From assembly GCA_934153805.1 (NCBI GenBank), contig CAKPFO010000004.1, positions 4,303 to 68,302 on the forward strand: a stretch of 64,000 nucleotides of DNA, in the 5' to 3' direction. Of this stretch, positions 36,079 to 44,860 are shown piece after piece. Position 1 is the first letter of the stretch, and each line of letters begins with the position of its first letter. The stretch is from an uncultured Clostridia bacterium (GTDB lineage: Bacteria > Bacillota > Clostridia > TANB77 > CAG-508). The position numbers and the translations under genes were made by a program. The notes under the pieces are model-generated. The model saw nothing but the letters and a program-made list of their open reading frames with translations. It was not told the DNA's origin and did no database searches.

Positions 36079-36540
36079 ATGGAAAAAATAAGAGGCTTTG
36101 AAGTGGCAAAAGGATTTGAAGAAAAAGGAATTAATTTACCTGTTAGAAAAACAAAATATTCTGCAGGATATGATGTAGAGGCAGCAGAGGACTGCATAAT
36201 ACCTTCATTTAAAAAAGGAATGAAACCAACATTAATAAAAACAGGTATAAAAGCATATATGGCAGATGATGAAGTACTAATATTAGCTAATAGAAGCTCA
36301 AACCCAGGTAAAAAAGGACTTATATTAGCAAATAGTATAGGAGTAATAGATAAAGACTATTATGGAAATCCAGATAATGATGGACATATAATGTTTGCAT
36401 TTTTTAACATAAAAGATGAAGATGTAGAGATTAAAAAAGGAGATTGCATTGGGCAAGCAATATTCCAAAAGTATTTAGTTGTTGATAATGATAGTGCAGA
36501 AGGAGAAAGAACAGGTGGCTTTGGTTCAACAAATAAATAG
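36079..36540 (+). CDS. dut: dUTP diphosphatase (trimeric dUTPase family)
   Basis: Hydrolyses dUTP to dUMP, keeping uracil out of DNA and feeding dTMP synthesis. Trimeric-dUTPase motifs are in order: SAGYDVEAAED (motif 1), NRSSNPGKKGLILANSIGVID (motifs 2-3, slightly longer than usual), KKGDCIGQAIF (motif 4) and ERTGGFGSTNK (motif 5). At 153 residues it is normal in length. GAGGAGG precedes the ATG. Confidence 0.95.
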   Translation: MEKIRGFEVAKGFEEKGINLPVRKTKYSAGYDVEAAEDCIIPSFKKGMKPTLIKTGIKAYMADDEVLILANRSSNPGKKGLILANSIGVIDKDYYGNPDNDGHIMFAFFNIKDEDVEIKKGDCIGQAIFQKYLVVDNDSAEGERTGGFGSTNK

Positions 36541-36664
36541 GCAAAACTAATGGATTAATGATATAAAGAAGGTAGCTACAAATGAAAAGATAAAAGCATT
36601 TAAAATGTAAATGATTTTAATAAAGATGTAGCAAAAAAATTGCAAAAGAACACATAAAAAATGC

Positions 36665-36693
36665 TTGTAATATGTAGAACGCCATGATATAAT
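36665..36693 (+). promoter_or_regulatory. Promoter of the 60-residue gene
   Basis: TTGTAA (36665-36670), 17 bases, TATAAT (36688-36693). Confidence 0.65.
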
Positions 36694-36742
36694 GTACCTG
36701 TTTCAAGGAGATCGTCCAGTTTAGGGAAGGAGATGCGTTATA

Positions 36743-36925
36743 TTGAGAGAAAGGCTAACTGAAGAGCAGCTCAGGAAGGTAAACGATATAATGGAAAAAA
36801 ATTCGCCTCAGCGAAAAGTGGATGACATTGTTGAAAAAACAAAATTAGCAATGGAAATTTGCACAGCTGAGGGGCAGCAGGCAAAAGTTGATAAAATTGT
36901 ATCGGAAGAGCTTGCAGTACAATAA
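36743..36925 (+). CDS. Small charged helical protein, unknown
   Basis: A 60-residue protein beginning at TTG (36743) with GGAAGGAG upstream. It contains two similar segments (QRKVDDIVEKTKL and QAKVDKIVSEEL), suggesting an internal helical repeat. It has its own promoter and a strong terminator. Its codons (CAG, GCC, CTT) are less A-biased than the neighbours, which suggests an accessory origin. I do not recognise it. Confidence 0.6.
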   Translation: MRERLTEEQLRKVNDIMEKNSPQRKVDDIVEKTKLAMEICTAEGQQAKVDKIVSEELAVQ

Positions 36926-36930
36926 CTCCA

Positions 36931-36964
36931 AAACACCAGCCAATATTTAGGCTGGTGTTTTTTT
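36931..36964 (+). terminator. Terminator of the 60-residue gene
   Basis: AAACACCAGCC pairs with GGCTGGTGTTT, followed by T-run. Confidence 0.9.
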
Positions 36965-37006
36965 ACTATTAGTTATTTTAAACACTAAAATATTAATATA
37001 GAACAA

Positions 37007-37056
37007 TAAAAAGAAACTCTACTTTCTAAACTATTTCTGTTTAATAAGTAGAGTTC
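37007..37056 (-). terminator. Terminator of the por operon
   Basis: On the minus strand GAACTCTACTT pairs with AAGTAGAGTTTC, followed by TTTTTATT. Confidence 0.7.
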
Positions 37057-37084
37057 ACGTTATTTTCTTTAGGCTATTTTAAGT

Positions 37085-38041
37085 TTAATTTTCTGAATTA
37101 GTCATTTTTTCTAAGTTTAAAAGTTCTTGCCATCTTTTATCTACTTCTTTTTGGAATTCTTCAATCATCCACTCATTACCAGGTTTAAACATGTGTTTAA
37201 ATCTTCTTTGAGGTCTTAAAAATTCTTCAATAGGCAACTTTTTAGTAGGTTTATAAGTAATTTTATATACTCCATCTACAACCTCATATAAAGGCCAGTA
37301 ACATGTGTCTATAGCAAGTTTATTTATTTGCATCAACATGTCTGTAGGATATCCCCAACCTCTAGGACAAGGAGCTAATACATTTAAGAAAGTTGCTCCC
37401 TTTGTATAAATTGCTTTTTCAGCTTTTTCATATAAATCTTTAAAATTTGCAACTCCTATACTTTGTGCTACGTAAGGCAAATGATGAGCAACCATTATTT
37501 GTGTTAAATCTTTTCTAGATTGCATTTTACCAGGAATAATATCTCCAGCAGGTGATGTTGTTGTATCTGCAAAACGAGGTGTGGCAGATGAACGTTGTAT
37601 ACCAGTGTTCATGTATGCACCGTTATCATAACATACATATGTCATGTCATGACCTCTTTCCATTGCTCCAGATAAACTTTGAATACCTATATCATAAGTT
37701 CCACCATCTCCACCAAACGCAATAAATTTTGTATGTTCATCTTCTGGAATTTTACCTTTTCTTTTTAATGCATTATAAGCAGCTTCTGCACCAGAACAAG
37801 TTGCAGCTGCACATTCAAATGCTGTATGAATATATGAACTACTCCAAGAAGAGTATGGATATATACAAGTTGAAACTTCCATACAACCAGTAGCATTGGC
37901 TACTACTGCATGGTCTCCTTCTTTTAAAGCTCTCATTACCATTCTTGCAACAGGGGGAGCACCACAACCTGCACACATTCTATGACCTGCTTCAAAAACA
38001 GAAGGTTTATTAGCAACTATTTCTTTTAAATTATATGGCAT
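37085..38041 (-). CDS. porB: 2-oxoacid:ferredoxin oxidoreductase, beta subunit
   Basis: Thiamine-pyrophosphate subunit of a four-subunit pyruvate/2-ketoisovalerate-type ferredoxin oxidoreductase, which oxidatively decarboxylates a 2-oxoacid to its acyl-CoA. The cluster/TPP-binding elements are MCAGCGAPPVAR, NATGCMEVSTCIYPY, and the GDGG...N motif (GGDGGTYDIG ... CYDNGAYMNTG). The 318-residue length is right for PorB. It is last in the operon and its ATG overlaps the alpha-subunit stop by one base. Confidence 0.95.
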   Translation of the reverse strand: MPYNLKEIVANKPSVFEAGHRMCAGCGAPPVARMVMRALKEGDHAVVANATGCMEVSTCIYPYSSWSSSYIHTAFECAAATCSGAEAAYNALKRKGKIPEDEHTKFIAFGGDGGTYDIGIQSLSGAMERGHDMTYVCYDNGAYMNTGIQRSSATPRFADTTTSPAGDIIPGKMQSRKDLTQIMVAHHLPYVAQSIGVANFKDLYEKAEKAIYTKGATFLNVLAPCPRGWGYPTDMLMQINKLAIDTCYWPLYEVVDGVYKITYKPTKKLPIEEFLRPQRRFKHMFKPGNEWMIEEFQKEVDKRWQELLNLEKMTNSEN

Positions 38042-39228
38042 TATTTTTCACCTCTCAATCCTAAATATCTATATGGATTATCAATTTTACCAGTTTTTAC
38101 TATTTCTTGTAAGTCTTGATACACACTAGTTATGTCGTTTGTAGTAGTATCTCTACCACCAATTCCATATACATATCCTACTGTAGGAACATGTACATCA
38201 TTTGCAAATAACCCAGATGTTACATCTGTAAATAAAGGACCACCACAAGAACTTAAAGATTCTGCTTTGTCTAGAACGGCTAAAGCTTTTACATTTTTAA
38301 CTGCTTTTGATATTTCTTCTGCAGGGAAAGGTCTATAAACTCTTAGTTTTAAAAGTCCTGCTTTAATACCTTGCTCTCGTAAAGCGTCTACTACAACTTT
38401 TGTAGTTCCAGCAGTTGAGTTCATACAAATAATTGCAATTTCAGCATCTTCTAACTTGTATTCTTCAAATAACGAATATTTTCTTCCTGTTAATTTCTCA
38501 AAATCTTGTGCAACATCTAAAATAACTTGTTTTGCTTTTTTCATTGCTTGTACTTGTTGATATTTATGCTCAAATAAGTATGATTGTAAATCCATTGGAC
38601 CTACTGCAATAGGTTCTTTAGCATTTAATAAATAATGTTCAGGCTTATATTCGCCAACAAAATCTTTTACTTTTGAATCTTCTATTAATTCTATATTTTC
38701 TATAGAATGTGATGTTATAAATCCATCTTGACAAACAGCAAGTGGAAGCATTACATCTTTGTGTTCTGCAATTCTGTGAGACATAATTAAATTGTCATAT
38801 GCTTCTTGATTATTTTCAGAAAATAGCATAATCCAACCACTATCACGAATTCCCATTGCATCAGAGTGGTCATTGTGTATATTTAAAGGACCTGATATTG
38901 CTCTATTAACTAAAGGCATAACTATAGGTAATCGTAAAGATGATGCAATATATATCATTTCCCACATTAATGCTAAACCATTAGAAGAGGTTGCCGTCAT
39001 TGCTCTTCCACCTGCGGCTTCTGCACCTATACATGCACTCATAGCACTATGTTCACTTTCTACAGCTATAAATTCTGTATCAACAGTTCCATTACTTACA
39101 AAAGTAGAAAAGTATTGAGGTATTTCTGTTGATGGTGTAATAGGAAAAGCAGCAACAACATCAGGATTAATTTGTTTCATTGCTATAGCAGAAGCTTCGT
39201 TACCACTTAAACGTTCTCTAATTCCCAT
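38041..39228 (-). CDS. porA: 2-oxoacid:ferredoxin oxidoreductase, alpha subunit
   Basis: A 395-residue subunit with the pyrimidine-binding domain (NPDVVAAFPITPSTEIPQYF; ESEHSAMSACIGAEAAGGRA; SSNGLALMWEM) and the C-terminal domain II (ICMNSTAGTTKVVVDALREQG). It pairs with the beta subunit to form the active site. It is third gene of the gamma-delta-alpha-beta operon, one base after the ferredoxin-like subunit. Confidence 0.95.
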   Translation of the reverse strand: MGIRERLSGNEASAIAMKQINPDVVAAFPITPSTEIPQYFSTFVSNGTVDTEFIAVESEHSAMSACIGAEAAGGRAMTATSSNGLALMWEMIYIASSLRLPIVMPLVNRAISGPLNIHNDHSDAMGIRDSGWIMLFSENNQEAYDNLIMSHRIAEHKDVMLPLAVCQDGFITSHSIENIELIEDSKVKDFVGEYKPEHYLLNAKEPIAVGPMDLQSYLFEHKYQQVQAMKKAKQVILDVAQDFEKLTGRKYSLFEEYKLEDAEIAIICMNSTAGTTKVVVDALREQGIKAGLLKLRVYRPFPAEEISKAVKNVKALAVLDKAESLSSCGGPLFTDVTSGLFANDVHVPTVGYVYGIGGRDTTTNDITSVYQDLQEIVKTGKIDNPYRYLGLRGEK

Positions 39229-39229
39229 A

Positions 39230-39529
39230 TTATTTTTCCTCCTCCTTCATTTCTATTGCACCAAAAGGGCATACTTTAGCACATACTCCGCAACCCTTAC
39301 AATAGTCGTAATTAAAATCACATCTTTTTAAATCTTTGCCAACTGGAATGGCATCATCTGGACATACTGGAAAACAAAGACCACATTGCTTACACTTGTC
39401 TGATAAGAATATAGGTTTTACGCTTCTCCAATCGCCAGTTTTAAATTCTAAAGAATTTCCAGCATCATATATTGTTCCCCCTGGTGTTAAATCTTGCCAA
39501 GGTGTTTCTTTATTTATTTTTACTGACAT
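39230..39529 (-). CDS. porD: 2-oxoacid:ferredoxin oxidoreductase, delta (2x[4Fe-4S]) subunit
   Basis: A 99-residue ferredoxin-like subunit. Two cluster motifs are visible: CKQCGLCFPVCPDDAI and CKGCGVCAKVCPFGAI, each binding one [4Fe-4S] cluster and passing electrons out to ferredoxin. GAGGAG is present before its ATG. It sits between the gamma and alpha genes. Confidence 0.95.
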   Translation of the reverse strand: MSVKINKETPWQDLTPGGTIYDAGNSLEFKTGDWRSVKPIFLSDKCKQCGLCFPVCPDDAIPVGKDLKRCDFNYDYCKGCGVCAKVCPFGAIEMKEEEK

Positions 39530-39544
39530 ATAAATCTCCTCTTT

Positions 39545-40123
39545 CTATATAAGTTTAACTTCTTTTAAGGCTAAAGTTAATGCTTTCATGTTTCCGTCAA
39601 TAACTTCAGGTTTTTTAGCAAATTTGTGTTTGAAAGAACCTTCCATATCGTTTAAAAATTCTTCTTCACTCATTATATTTGCAACTTTAACAATAGCAGC
39701 AAGCATTGGAGTGTTTGGAAAGTATTTTCCAAGAGCATCTATGGAAACTTCTCTAGCATCTATAGTGTAAATTTTTCCGTTATATCCATTAAGCAAAGGT
39801 TTTAAAGTGTTAGCGTCCTTTGTTGTGTTTATAATAATAGCACCAGTATCTTTTAAGCCATCAGTTACAGGCACAGTTTCTAGTAAACTATCATCTACAA
39901 CAACTACATAGTCAGGATTATATATGTTGCTATGAATTCTTATAGGAGATGAGCTGATTCGGTTATATGCTGTAATTGGGGCTCCCATTCTTTCAGGACC
40001 ATATTCTGGAAAACCCTGAATGTATTTACCAGTGTTAAAAGCGGCATCTGCAAGAAGAAGAGAAGCTGTCTTAGCACCTTGTCCACCTCTACCATGCCAA
40101 CGTATTTCAATCATGTTATCCAT
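39545..40123 (-). CDS. porC: 2-oxoacid:ferredoxin oxidoreductase, gamma subunit
   Basis: A 192-residue gamma subunit, first gene of the operon. The family signature is EIRWHGRGGQGAKTASLLLADA, followed by GFPEYGPERMGAPITAYNRIS. It forms the CoA-proximal domain of the complex. A good promoter lies just upstream, divergent from cca. The substrate (pyruvate versus branched-chain 2-oxoacid) cannot be fixed from sequence alone. Confidence 0.94.
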   Translation of the reverse strand: MDNMIEIRWHGRGGQGAKTASLLLADAAFNTGKYIQGFPEYGPERMGAPITAYNRISSSPIRIHSNIYNPDYVVVVDDSLLETVPVTDGLKDTGAIIINTTKDANTLKPLLNGYNGKIYTIDAREVSIDALGKYFPNTPMLAAIVKVANIMSEEEFLNDMEGSFKHKFAKKPEVIDGNMKALTLALKEVKLI

Positions 40124-40158
40124 GTTATACCTTCTTTCTATATAAAAATTATATGTTT

Positions 40159-40187
40159 AGTATATGACGAAATAGCTGTAAAGTCAA
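40159..40187 (-). promoter_or_regulatory. Sigma-A type promoter of the por operon
   Basis: Minus strand TTGACT (40182-40187), 17 bases, TATACT (40159-40164). Confidence 0.7.
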
Positions 40188-40253
40188 GGAAAAGAAGAAA
40201 AACGTATAAAGAATTAAAATAGTGTATTTTTAGACAAAAAAAGTGTAAAAATG

Positions 40254-40281
40254 TTGACTAAAAATAATCAAAATGTATAAT
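40254..40281 (+). promoter_or_regulatory. Sigma-A type promoter of cca
   Basis: TTGACT (40254-40259), 16 bases, TATAAT (40276-40281). Confidence 0.75.
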
Positions 40282-40308
40282 ATAAATATGAAATGAAAAG
40301 AGGCAAAT

Positions 40309-41547
40309 ATGGAAATTTTAGAAATTGCAAATAAAATAAGACAAAATGGGGGAAACTTATATTTAGTTGGTGGAGCAATAAGAGATAAATTTATGAATAA
40401 AGAGGTCCAAGACGAGGACTATTGTGTTGTGGGATTAAGCAAAGAAAAATTTGAAGAATTATTTCCAAATGCATATAAAAGAGGAAAAATTTTTGGAGTG
40501 TATGATATAGAAGGAAAAGAATTTGCATTAGCAAGAAAAGATAAAAAAGTAGCTAAAGGGCATAAAGGATTTGAGATAGAAACTAACGAAAATATAAAAA
40601 TAGAGGATGACCTAAAAAGAAGAGATATTACTATAAATTCTATAGCACAAAATGTTATCACTAAAGAAATAATAGACCCATTTAATGGAAAAAAAGATAT
40701 AGAAAATAAGATAATTAGGGCAACTTCCGAAAAGTTTAAAGAAGACCCATTACGAGTGTATAGAGTAGCTAGATTTGCCAGCAGTTTAAATTTTGAGGTA
40801 GAAAACGAAACCATAAAAATGATGAATTCTTTAAAGCAAGAATTATCAACTTTATCTAAAGAAAGAGTATTTATAGAATTTAAGAAAGCATTGGCTACAA
40901 CAAAGCCGTCAATATTTTTTAATGTCCTAAGACAAGCGGATGTACTAGATGTCCATTTTAAAGAAGTTTATGATTTAATAGGTCAAACACAACCTGTAGA
41001 ATATCATCCTGAAGGGGATAGCTATAATCATACAATGATGGTACTAGATAAATCAGCAGAGCTAACGGATAATTTGAAAATTAGATTTAGTAGCATTGTA
41101 CATGATTTAGGAAAAGGAACTACGCCAAAGGAAATTTTGCCACATCATTATGGGCATGAAGAAAGAGGAGTAGAACTTGTAGAAAAGCTAGGAGAGAGGC
41201 TAAATGTTCCACATTCATGGATTAAGTGTGGAAAAATATCAGCTAAAGAACATATGAGAGGTGGAAAGTTTAATGAAATGACGCCAACAAAACAAGTTGA
41301 TTTTATAACAAGAGTGGATAAATCTGCTCTAGGTTTAGATGGCTTAAAAATAGTTGTAATGTGTGACAAAAATAGACCTGGAGTAAAAATGGAAAATATT
41401 GTGTTTGATAAAATAGGAAAGGAATGCTTAAATAAAATAAATGGAAGATATATAGAAGAAAAGTATAATATAAAGAATGAAAAAAAGGTAGCAGACTTGT
41501 TAAGACAGGAAAGAATAAGATGGATAAAAAGTAATAATAACTATTGA
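40309..41547 (+). CDS. cca: CCA tRNA nucleotidyltransferase with HD domain
   Basis: Class II nucleotidyltransferase that adds or repairs the CCA end of tRNA. Motifs: YLVGGAIRDKFM, the catalytic acidic pair (DEDYCVVG, in place of the usual DxD-V context), DLKRRDITINSIA and EDPLRVYRVARFA. The C-terminal half is an HD-type domain (SYNHTMMVLDKS, SSIVHDLGKGT), as in the E. coli-type multifunctional Cca. Length 412. AGAGGC precedes the ATG. Confidence 0.93.
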   Translation: MEILEIANKIRQNGGNLYLVGGAIRDKFMNKEVQDEDYCVVGLSKEKFEELFPNAYKRGKIFGVYDIEGKEFALARKDKKVAKGHKGFEIETNENIKIEDDLKRRDITINSIAQNVITKEIIDPFNGKKDIENKIIRATSEKFKEDPLRVYRVARFASSLNFEVENETIKMMNSLKQELSTLSKERVFIEFKKALATTKPSIFFNVLRQADVLDVHFKEVYDLIGQTQPVEYHPEGDSYNHTMMVLDKSAELTDNLKIRFSSIVHDLGKGTTPKEILPHHYGHEERGVELVEKLGERLNVPHSWIKCGKISAKEHMRGGKFNEMTPTKQVDFITRVDKSALGLDGLKIVVMCDKNRPGVKMENIVFDKIGKECLNKINGRYIEEKYNIKNEKKVADLLRQERIRWIKSNNNY

Positions 41548-41597
41548 AAAACAAAATATTTTAATATAGAATAAATAAAAAAAGGAAAAATAGAGTT

Positions 41598-42419
41598 ATG
41601 ATAAAGAAATTAAAAAGTCAAAAAGCTGCAGTTTCTGTATTAGTACTTATAACAATTTTAACATTTGTAACAGTACTTACAGGAGCAATGATAGCAGCAA
41701 CAACGTTAACCAAATCACAATTAGAAAGTGATATACGTATACAAGAAATATATGGAAAAGACGTGGAAAGAGTAGACGAAATATATGAAGAATTAGTAAG
41801 TGTAGATAGAGAAGGTCCTACATGTATAATTAATACAGAAGTTATGAATGATACAAATGCTAAATATACATTTAATTTTAATGAAGACGTAATAGGATTT
41901 AGTACGGAAAAAGTAAATGTATATAATGCAACTTTATTAAGCACAAATATAGGAGAGAGCTTTATATTATCTAGTAGTTTGCCAACTGTTTCTACAAACT
42001 TAGAACTAGATAAAAATTATATAATATCTTTTGACTATAAATGTGTAGCAAATAAAAATGGATTTACTTTTGGATTATACCAAGATGAATCTACTACAAA
42101 CCAAATAGAAAATTTGGAGGCTACAGTAAATGAAAAGCATGAGGAATATATTGTGCAAACACAAAAAAATATTATACAACTAAAATTTAAAGCAGATGTA
42201 AAAGATAGCAATAATATAACAATTACTAATTTGAAAATTGCTGAGGTAAATGAAAATGAGGTACAAAAGGGAAATTTTGTAAAAATTGATAATAAAACAT
42301 ATACATTAGTTACATTTTTAAATAGTAGATTAGAACAGTTTGTGGTATTAAATAAAAATACATTTACAGATGCAAACAATAATGGAAATATTTATAGTGT
42401 AAAAATGCTAAAAAAATAA
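41598..42419 (+). CDS. Pilus-like/secreted protein with N-terminal membrane segment, unknown
   Basis: A 273-residue protein. A short basic N-terminus precedes a hydrophobic stretch (AAVSVLVLITILTFVTVLTGAMIAATTL), reminiscent of PilX/minor-pilin type anchors but without a clear prepilin peptidase site. The remainder is predicted beta-rich with a middle region (LELDKNYIISFDYKCVANKNGFTFGLYQ) that looks like a carbohydrate-binding-module fold. I cannot name a family. AAAGGAAA precedes the ATG. Confidence 0.65.
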   Translation: MIKKLKSQKAAVSVLVLITILTFVTVLTGAMIAATTLTKSQLESDIRIQEIYGKDVERVDEIYEELVSVDREGPTCIINTEVMNDTNAKYTFNFNEDVIGFSTEKVNVYNATLLSTNIGESFILSSSLPTVSTNLELDKNYIISFDYKCVANKNGFTFGLYQDESTTNQIENLEATVNEKHEEYIVQTQKNIIQLKFKADVKDSNNITITNLKIAEVNENEVQKGNFVKIDNKTYTLVTFLNSRLEQFVVLNKNTFTDANNNGNIYSVKMLKK

Positions 42420-42461
42420 AAGCAAAAAAAATTTAAGTTAAAATTTATAACTTAAATTTTT

Positions 42462-42752
42462 TTACTTTTCAGGTTCTTCTTTTCCTAATACCTTTTTATG
42501 AGATTTTGGAATTGAAGAATTTTTTGTTAGTTCTCTTTTAGCTATTTTTGAATTTTTTTTTACTATACCAGAATCAGGGTTAAACTCTTGAGACTGTTCA
42601 GCATTAAGTAATTCTTGAGCTATTTTAGAAGTTTCTAAGTCAGAACCATTTATATAAATATCATAATTATCTTCATCACTATTTTCCAAAAATATTTTAA
42701 AAAGGTCTTTAAAATTTGCAAAACCTGATTTCACGTTTTGTAATAATTTCAT
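42462..42752 (-). CDS. Small hydrophilic protein with hairpin-separated ribosome binding site
   Basis: A 96-residue charged protein, no membrane segment, family unknown. What stands out is its initiation region: the only strong Shine-Dalgarno (AAGGAGGTGG) lies 31 bases upstream of the ATG, and a 22-base hairpin lies between. No alternative in-frame start exists nearer to the site, because a stop codon lies in frame within the hairpin. Confidence 0.55.
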   Translation of the reverse strand: MKLLQNVKSGFANFKDLFKIFLENSDEDNYDIYINGSDLETSKIAQELLNAEQSQEFNPDSGIVKKNSKIAKRELTKNSSIPKSHKKVLGKEEPEK

Positions 42753-42790
42753 ACTTTTCTTAACAAGTTAGTTAAGAAATCCACCTCCTT
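42753..42790 (-). promoter_or_regulatory. Shine-Dalgarno and start codon bridged by a hairpin
   Basis: On the minus strand, AAGGAGGTGG (42781-42790) is followed by TTCTTAAC-TAACTT-GTTAAGAA (42757-42778), then four bases and the ATG. Folding the 8-bp stem reduces the SD-to-start distance from 31 to about 9 bases. Confidence 0.65.
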
Positions 42791-42992
42791 TAGAGTATAA
42801 TCACTTATGGTATAATATTAGCACAATTATTGAGAAAAAGCAACAGTTTATGGAAAAAATCAATAAATCAATGGCTGAATTATAATAAGGTGTCAGAACT
42901 TGTCGAAAAAGAAAGATGAAAAAATCTTGTAAATTTCCAGAAATTGGTATAGAATAAAAAGTATCATTTTTAAGAAAGGGGAGTTCGAACAA

Positions 42993-43274
42993 ATGAAGAA
43001 TTTATATGGGAGTATTAAAATAAATAAGGTAATATTAGATGGAAAACAAAGTGTAGAAGAATGTATAAACTATTATAAATTGAAAAATAAAAAGTATGGA
43101 TTTGAAATAGTAAAAAAAGACACAAGAAATAATGAAAATATAGAAGTAACAAATATAACAAACATAACGGATAACGAAGAAAAAATTAACAAGGTATTGC
43201 GTACATTAGTAGTAAAGCAGATTATGCCAAGTTCTTCGGACATAATAGAAGATTTGATAAAGCAATATGTATAA
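42993..43274 (+). CDS. DUF6514-like small protein
   Basis: A 93-residue protein. The segment KYGFEIVKKDT followed by a C-terminal MPSSSDIIEDLIKQYV matches the layout of the DUF6514 family of clostridial small proteins (a central YGIEI-type strand and a C-terminal helix after a proline). AAAGGGGAG precedes the ATG. Function unknown. Confidence 0.6.
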   Translation: MKNLYGSIKINKVILDGKQSVEECINYYKLKNKKYGFEIVKKDTRNNENIEVTNITNITDNEEKINKVLRTLVVKQIMPSSSDIIEDLIKQYV

Positions 43275-43292
43275 AAAGTAGAACGTAGAGTA

Positions 43293-43520
43293 TTATACTC
43301 TACGTTCTGTTCGTTGTTCAGGTCTGTCATTGCACATTTTCTCAAACTCTTTACATTTAATTTTATATTCTAGTTGTTGAGTTAAATATCTGTAGTACAT
43401 ATATCCTTGCTCATATTGAACTATTGGATTAAACTCTGAATACTGGTTATCAAAACCATCAGAATTAGGGTATGGAGAAAATCCACCAAAAAAATTATTA
43501 TAATCTATATTTTTATCCAT
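43293..43520 (-). CDS. Small protein downstream of ylbJ, possibly spore-associated
   Basis: A 75-residue protein with a Tyr/Phe/Asn-rich N-terminus and a C-terminal helix, YMYYRYLTQQLEYKIKCKEF. It starts 12 bases after the ylbJ stop in the same direction, with AGGAGG upstream, so it is probably co-expressed with that sporulation gene. A spore-coat role is a guess from context. Confidence 0.6.
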   Translation of the reverse strand: MDKNIDYNNFFGGFSPYPNSDGFDNQYSEFNPIVQYEQGYMYYRYLTQQLEYKIKCKEFEKMCNDRPEQRTERRV

Positions 43521-43532
43521 AGTAACCTCCTT

Positions 43533-44600
43533 TTAAAAATTTAAGTTAAAAATAGGAAAGTAACTAATAAATATATATGTATACATTGCTGCAAATATAC
43601 CATGTAAAAGCTTACCAAGTATATAAGGTTTTATAGATATATCAGATTTAGAGGTAATGCTAAAAACTTGCAGTAAAATAGAAATTCCACCAAATCCAAG
43701 TAGAAAAGATGCAATTATTATATTAGTAGAAATTGCTTTGCATGGTATGCCTGCAATTTGAGTAACACCATTTGTTAGTTCTAATATTCCTGAAAAAAAT
43801 CCATAGCAAAAGTTTATATTATCAATACCTACAAGCCTAAAGAAAGGAAAGAATATACTACCTAATAAATTGATAAAGTTGCTTTTTTGCAAAATAGAAA
43901 GTATTACACTGAAAAGCATAATAAATCCCCCAATTATTAAAATAGTGTTTATAGACGATATTATAGACTTGCTAAGAACCTCACCTAGCGATGCAAATGT
44001 AACAGTTTTGTTTGAACTGGAATAAGCAGAATTTTCATGTTTTTTAGAATTAGAAGAATATTTCCAAAATCTAAAAACTATGCCGACACTGATACAAGCT
44101 AGTATATGCGTAATTAATAAAAGTAGTCCAATAAGAGAATTAGAAAATAGGCTAATTCCTACAGTTCCAATTATAAAAAGAGGGCCAGAGTTATTAGTAA
44201 ATGCCAGCAGCCTTTCACCTTCTTCTTTAGTACAAATTCCTTTTTCTCTAAAATCTGTAACTATTTTTGCTCCAACAGGATAGCCACTTATAATTCCCAT
44301 AAGTAACGCATATGCCCCTTGACCAGGTACATTAAAAATAGGTCTCATTATAGGTGTAAGAAGTTTTCCTATTTTAGAAACAACATTAGTATGAGATAAA
44401 AGTTCTGTTGCTATAAAAAATGGAAGCAATGAAGGCACTACATTGTTAGCCCATAAAATAAGTCCAGATTTAGCTGCTGCTAAATTGCTTCTAGAAAAAA
44501 CGACTAAAAAAATAGTAAATAGGCAAAATAGAATTGGTAATATATTTTGTTTAATAGAGAAAAAGATAAATTTTGGTTTTCCAATCGCTACACTTTTCAT
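43533..44600 (-). CDS. ylbJ: Sporulation integral membrane protein YlbJ
   Basis: A polytopic membrane protein of about 355 residues with nucleoside-recognition (Gate) domains, required for spore cortex in Bacillus. Recognisable segments: LWANNVVPSLLPFFIATELL, ISGYPVGAKIVTDF, FTNNSGPLFIIGTVG and FLLGFGGISILLQVFSI. The start is placed at the ATG at 44600, where AGAGGTG lies upstream; the ATG 48 bases earlier has none. Confidence 0.93.
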   Translation of the reverse strand: MKSVAIGKPKFIFFSIKQNILPILFCLFTIFLVVFSRSNLAAAKSGLILWANNVVPSLLPFFIATELLSHTNVVSKIGKLLTPIMRPIFNVPGQGAYALLMGIISGYPVGAKIVTDFREKGICTKEEGERLLAFTNNSGPLFIIGTVGISLFSNSLIGLLLLITHILACISVGIVFRFWKYSSNSKKHENSAYSSSNKTVTFASLGEVLSKSIISSINTILIIGGFIMLFSVILSILQKSNFINLLGSIFFPFFRLVGIDNINFCYGFFSGILELTNGVTQIAGIPCKAISTNIIIASFLLGFGGISILLQVFSITSKSDISIKPYILGKLLHGIFAAMYTYIFISYFPIFNLNF

Positions 44601-44860
44601 ACAACACCTCTTAATTATAAATATTAAAAAGTAAAAAAAATATAACATAATTGCAAAATTATTTATAAGAAGAATGTAATATAAATGTAATAAATAATTA
44701 GAACTCTTGAGAGAGTATATATTGATAAACTTAAAAAGAAAAAGACTATTGAAAAAATGTAAAAGTAATGATAATATAATTTAAAATAGTAAGCTGTACA
44801 ATTTAATGAAATTATTAAGAGCGAAATGCATAGTTAGAAACATTTAGGAGGAAATATAAA

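Noticed and set aside
42801..42992. 63-codon minus-strand frame upstream of the DUF6514-like gene
   Set aside because: It overlaps the leader of the 96-residue gene, has no SD and is a shadow of AT-rich spacer.
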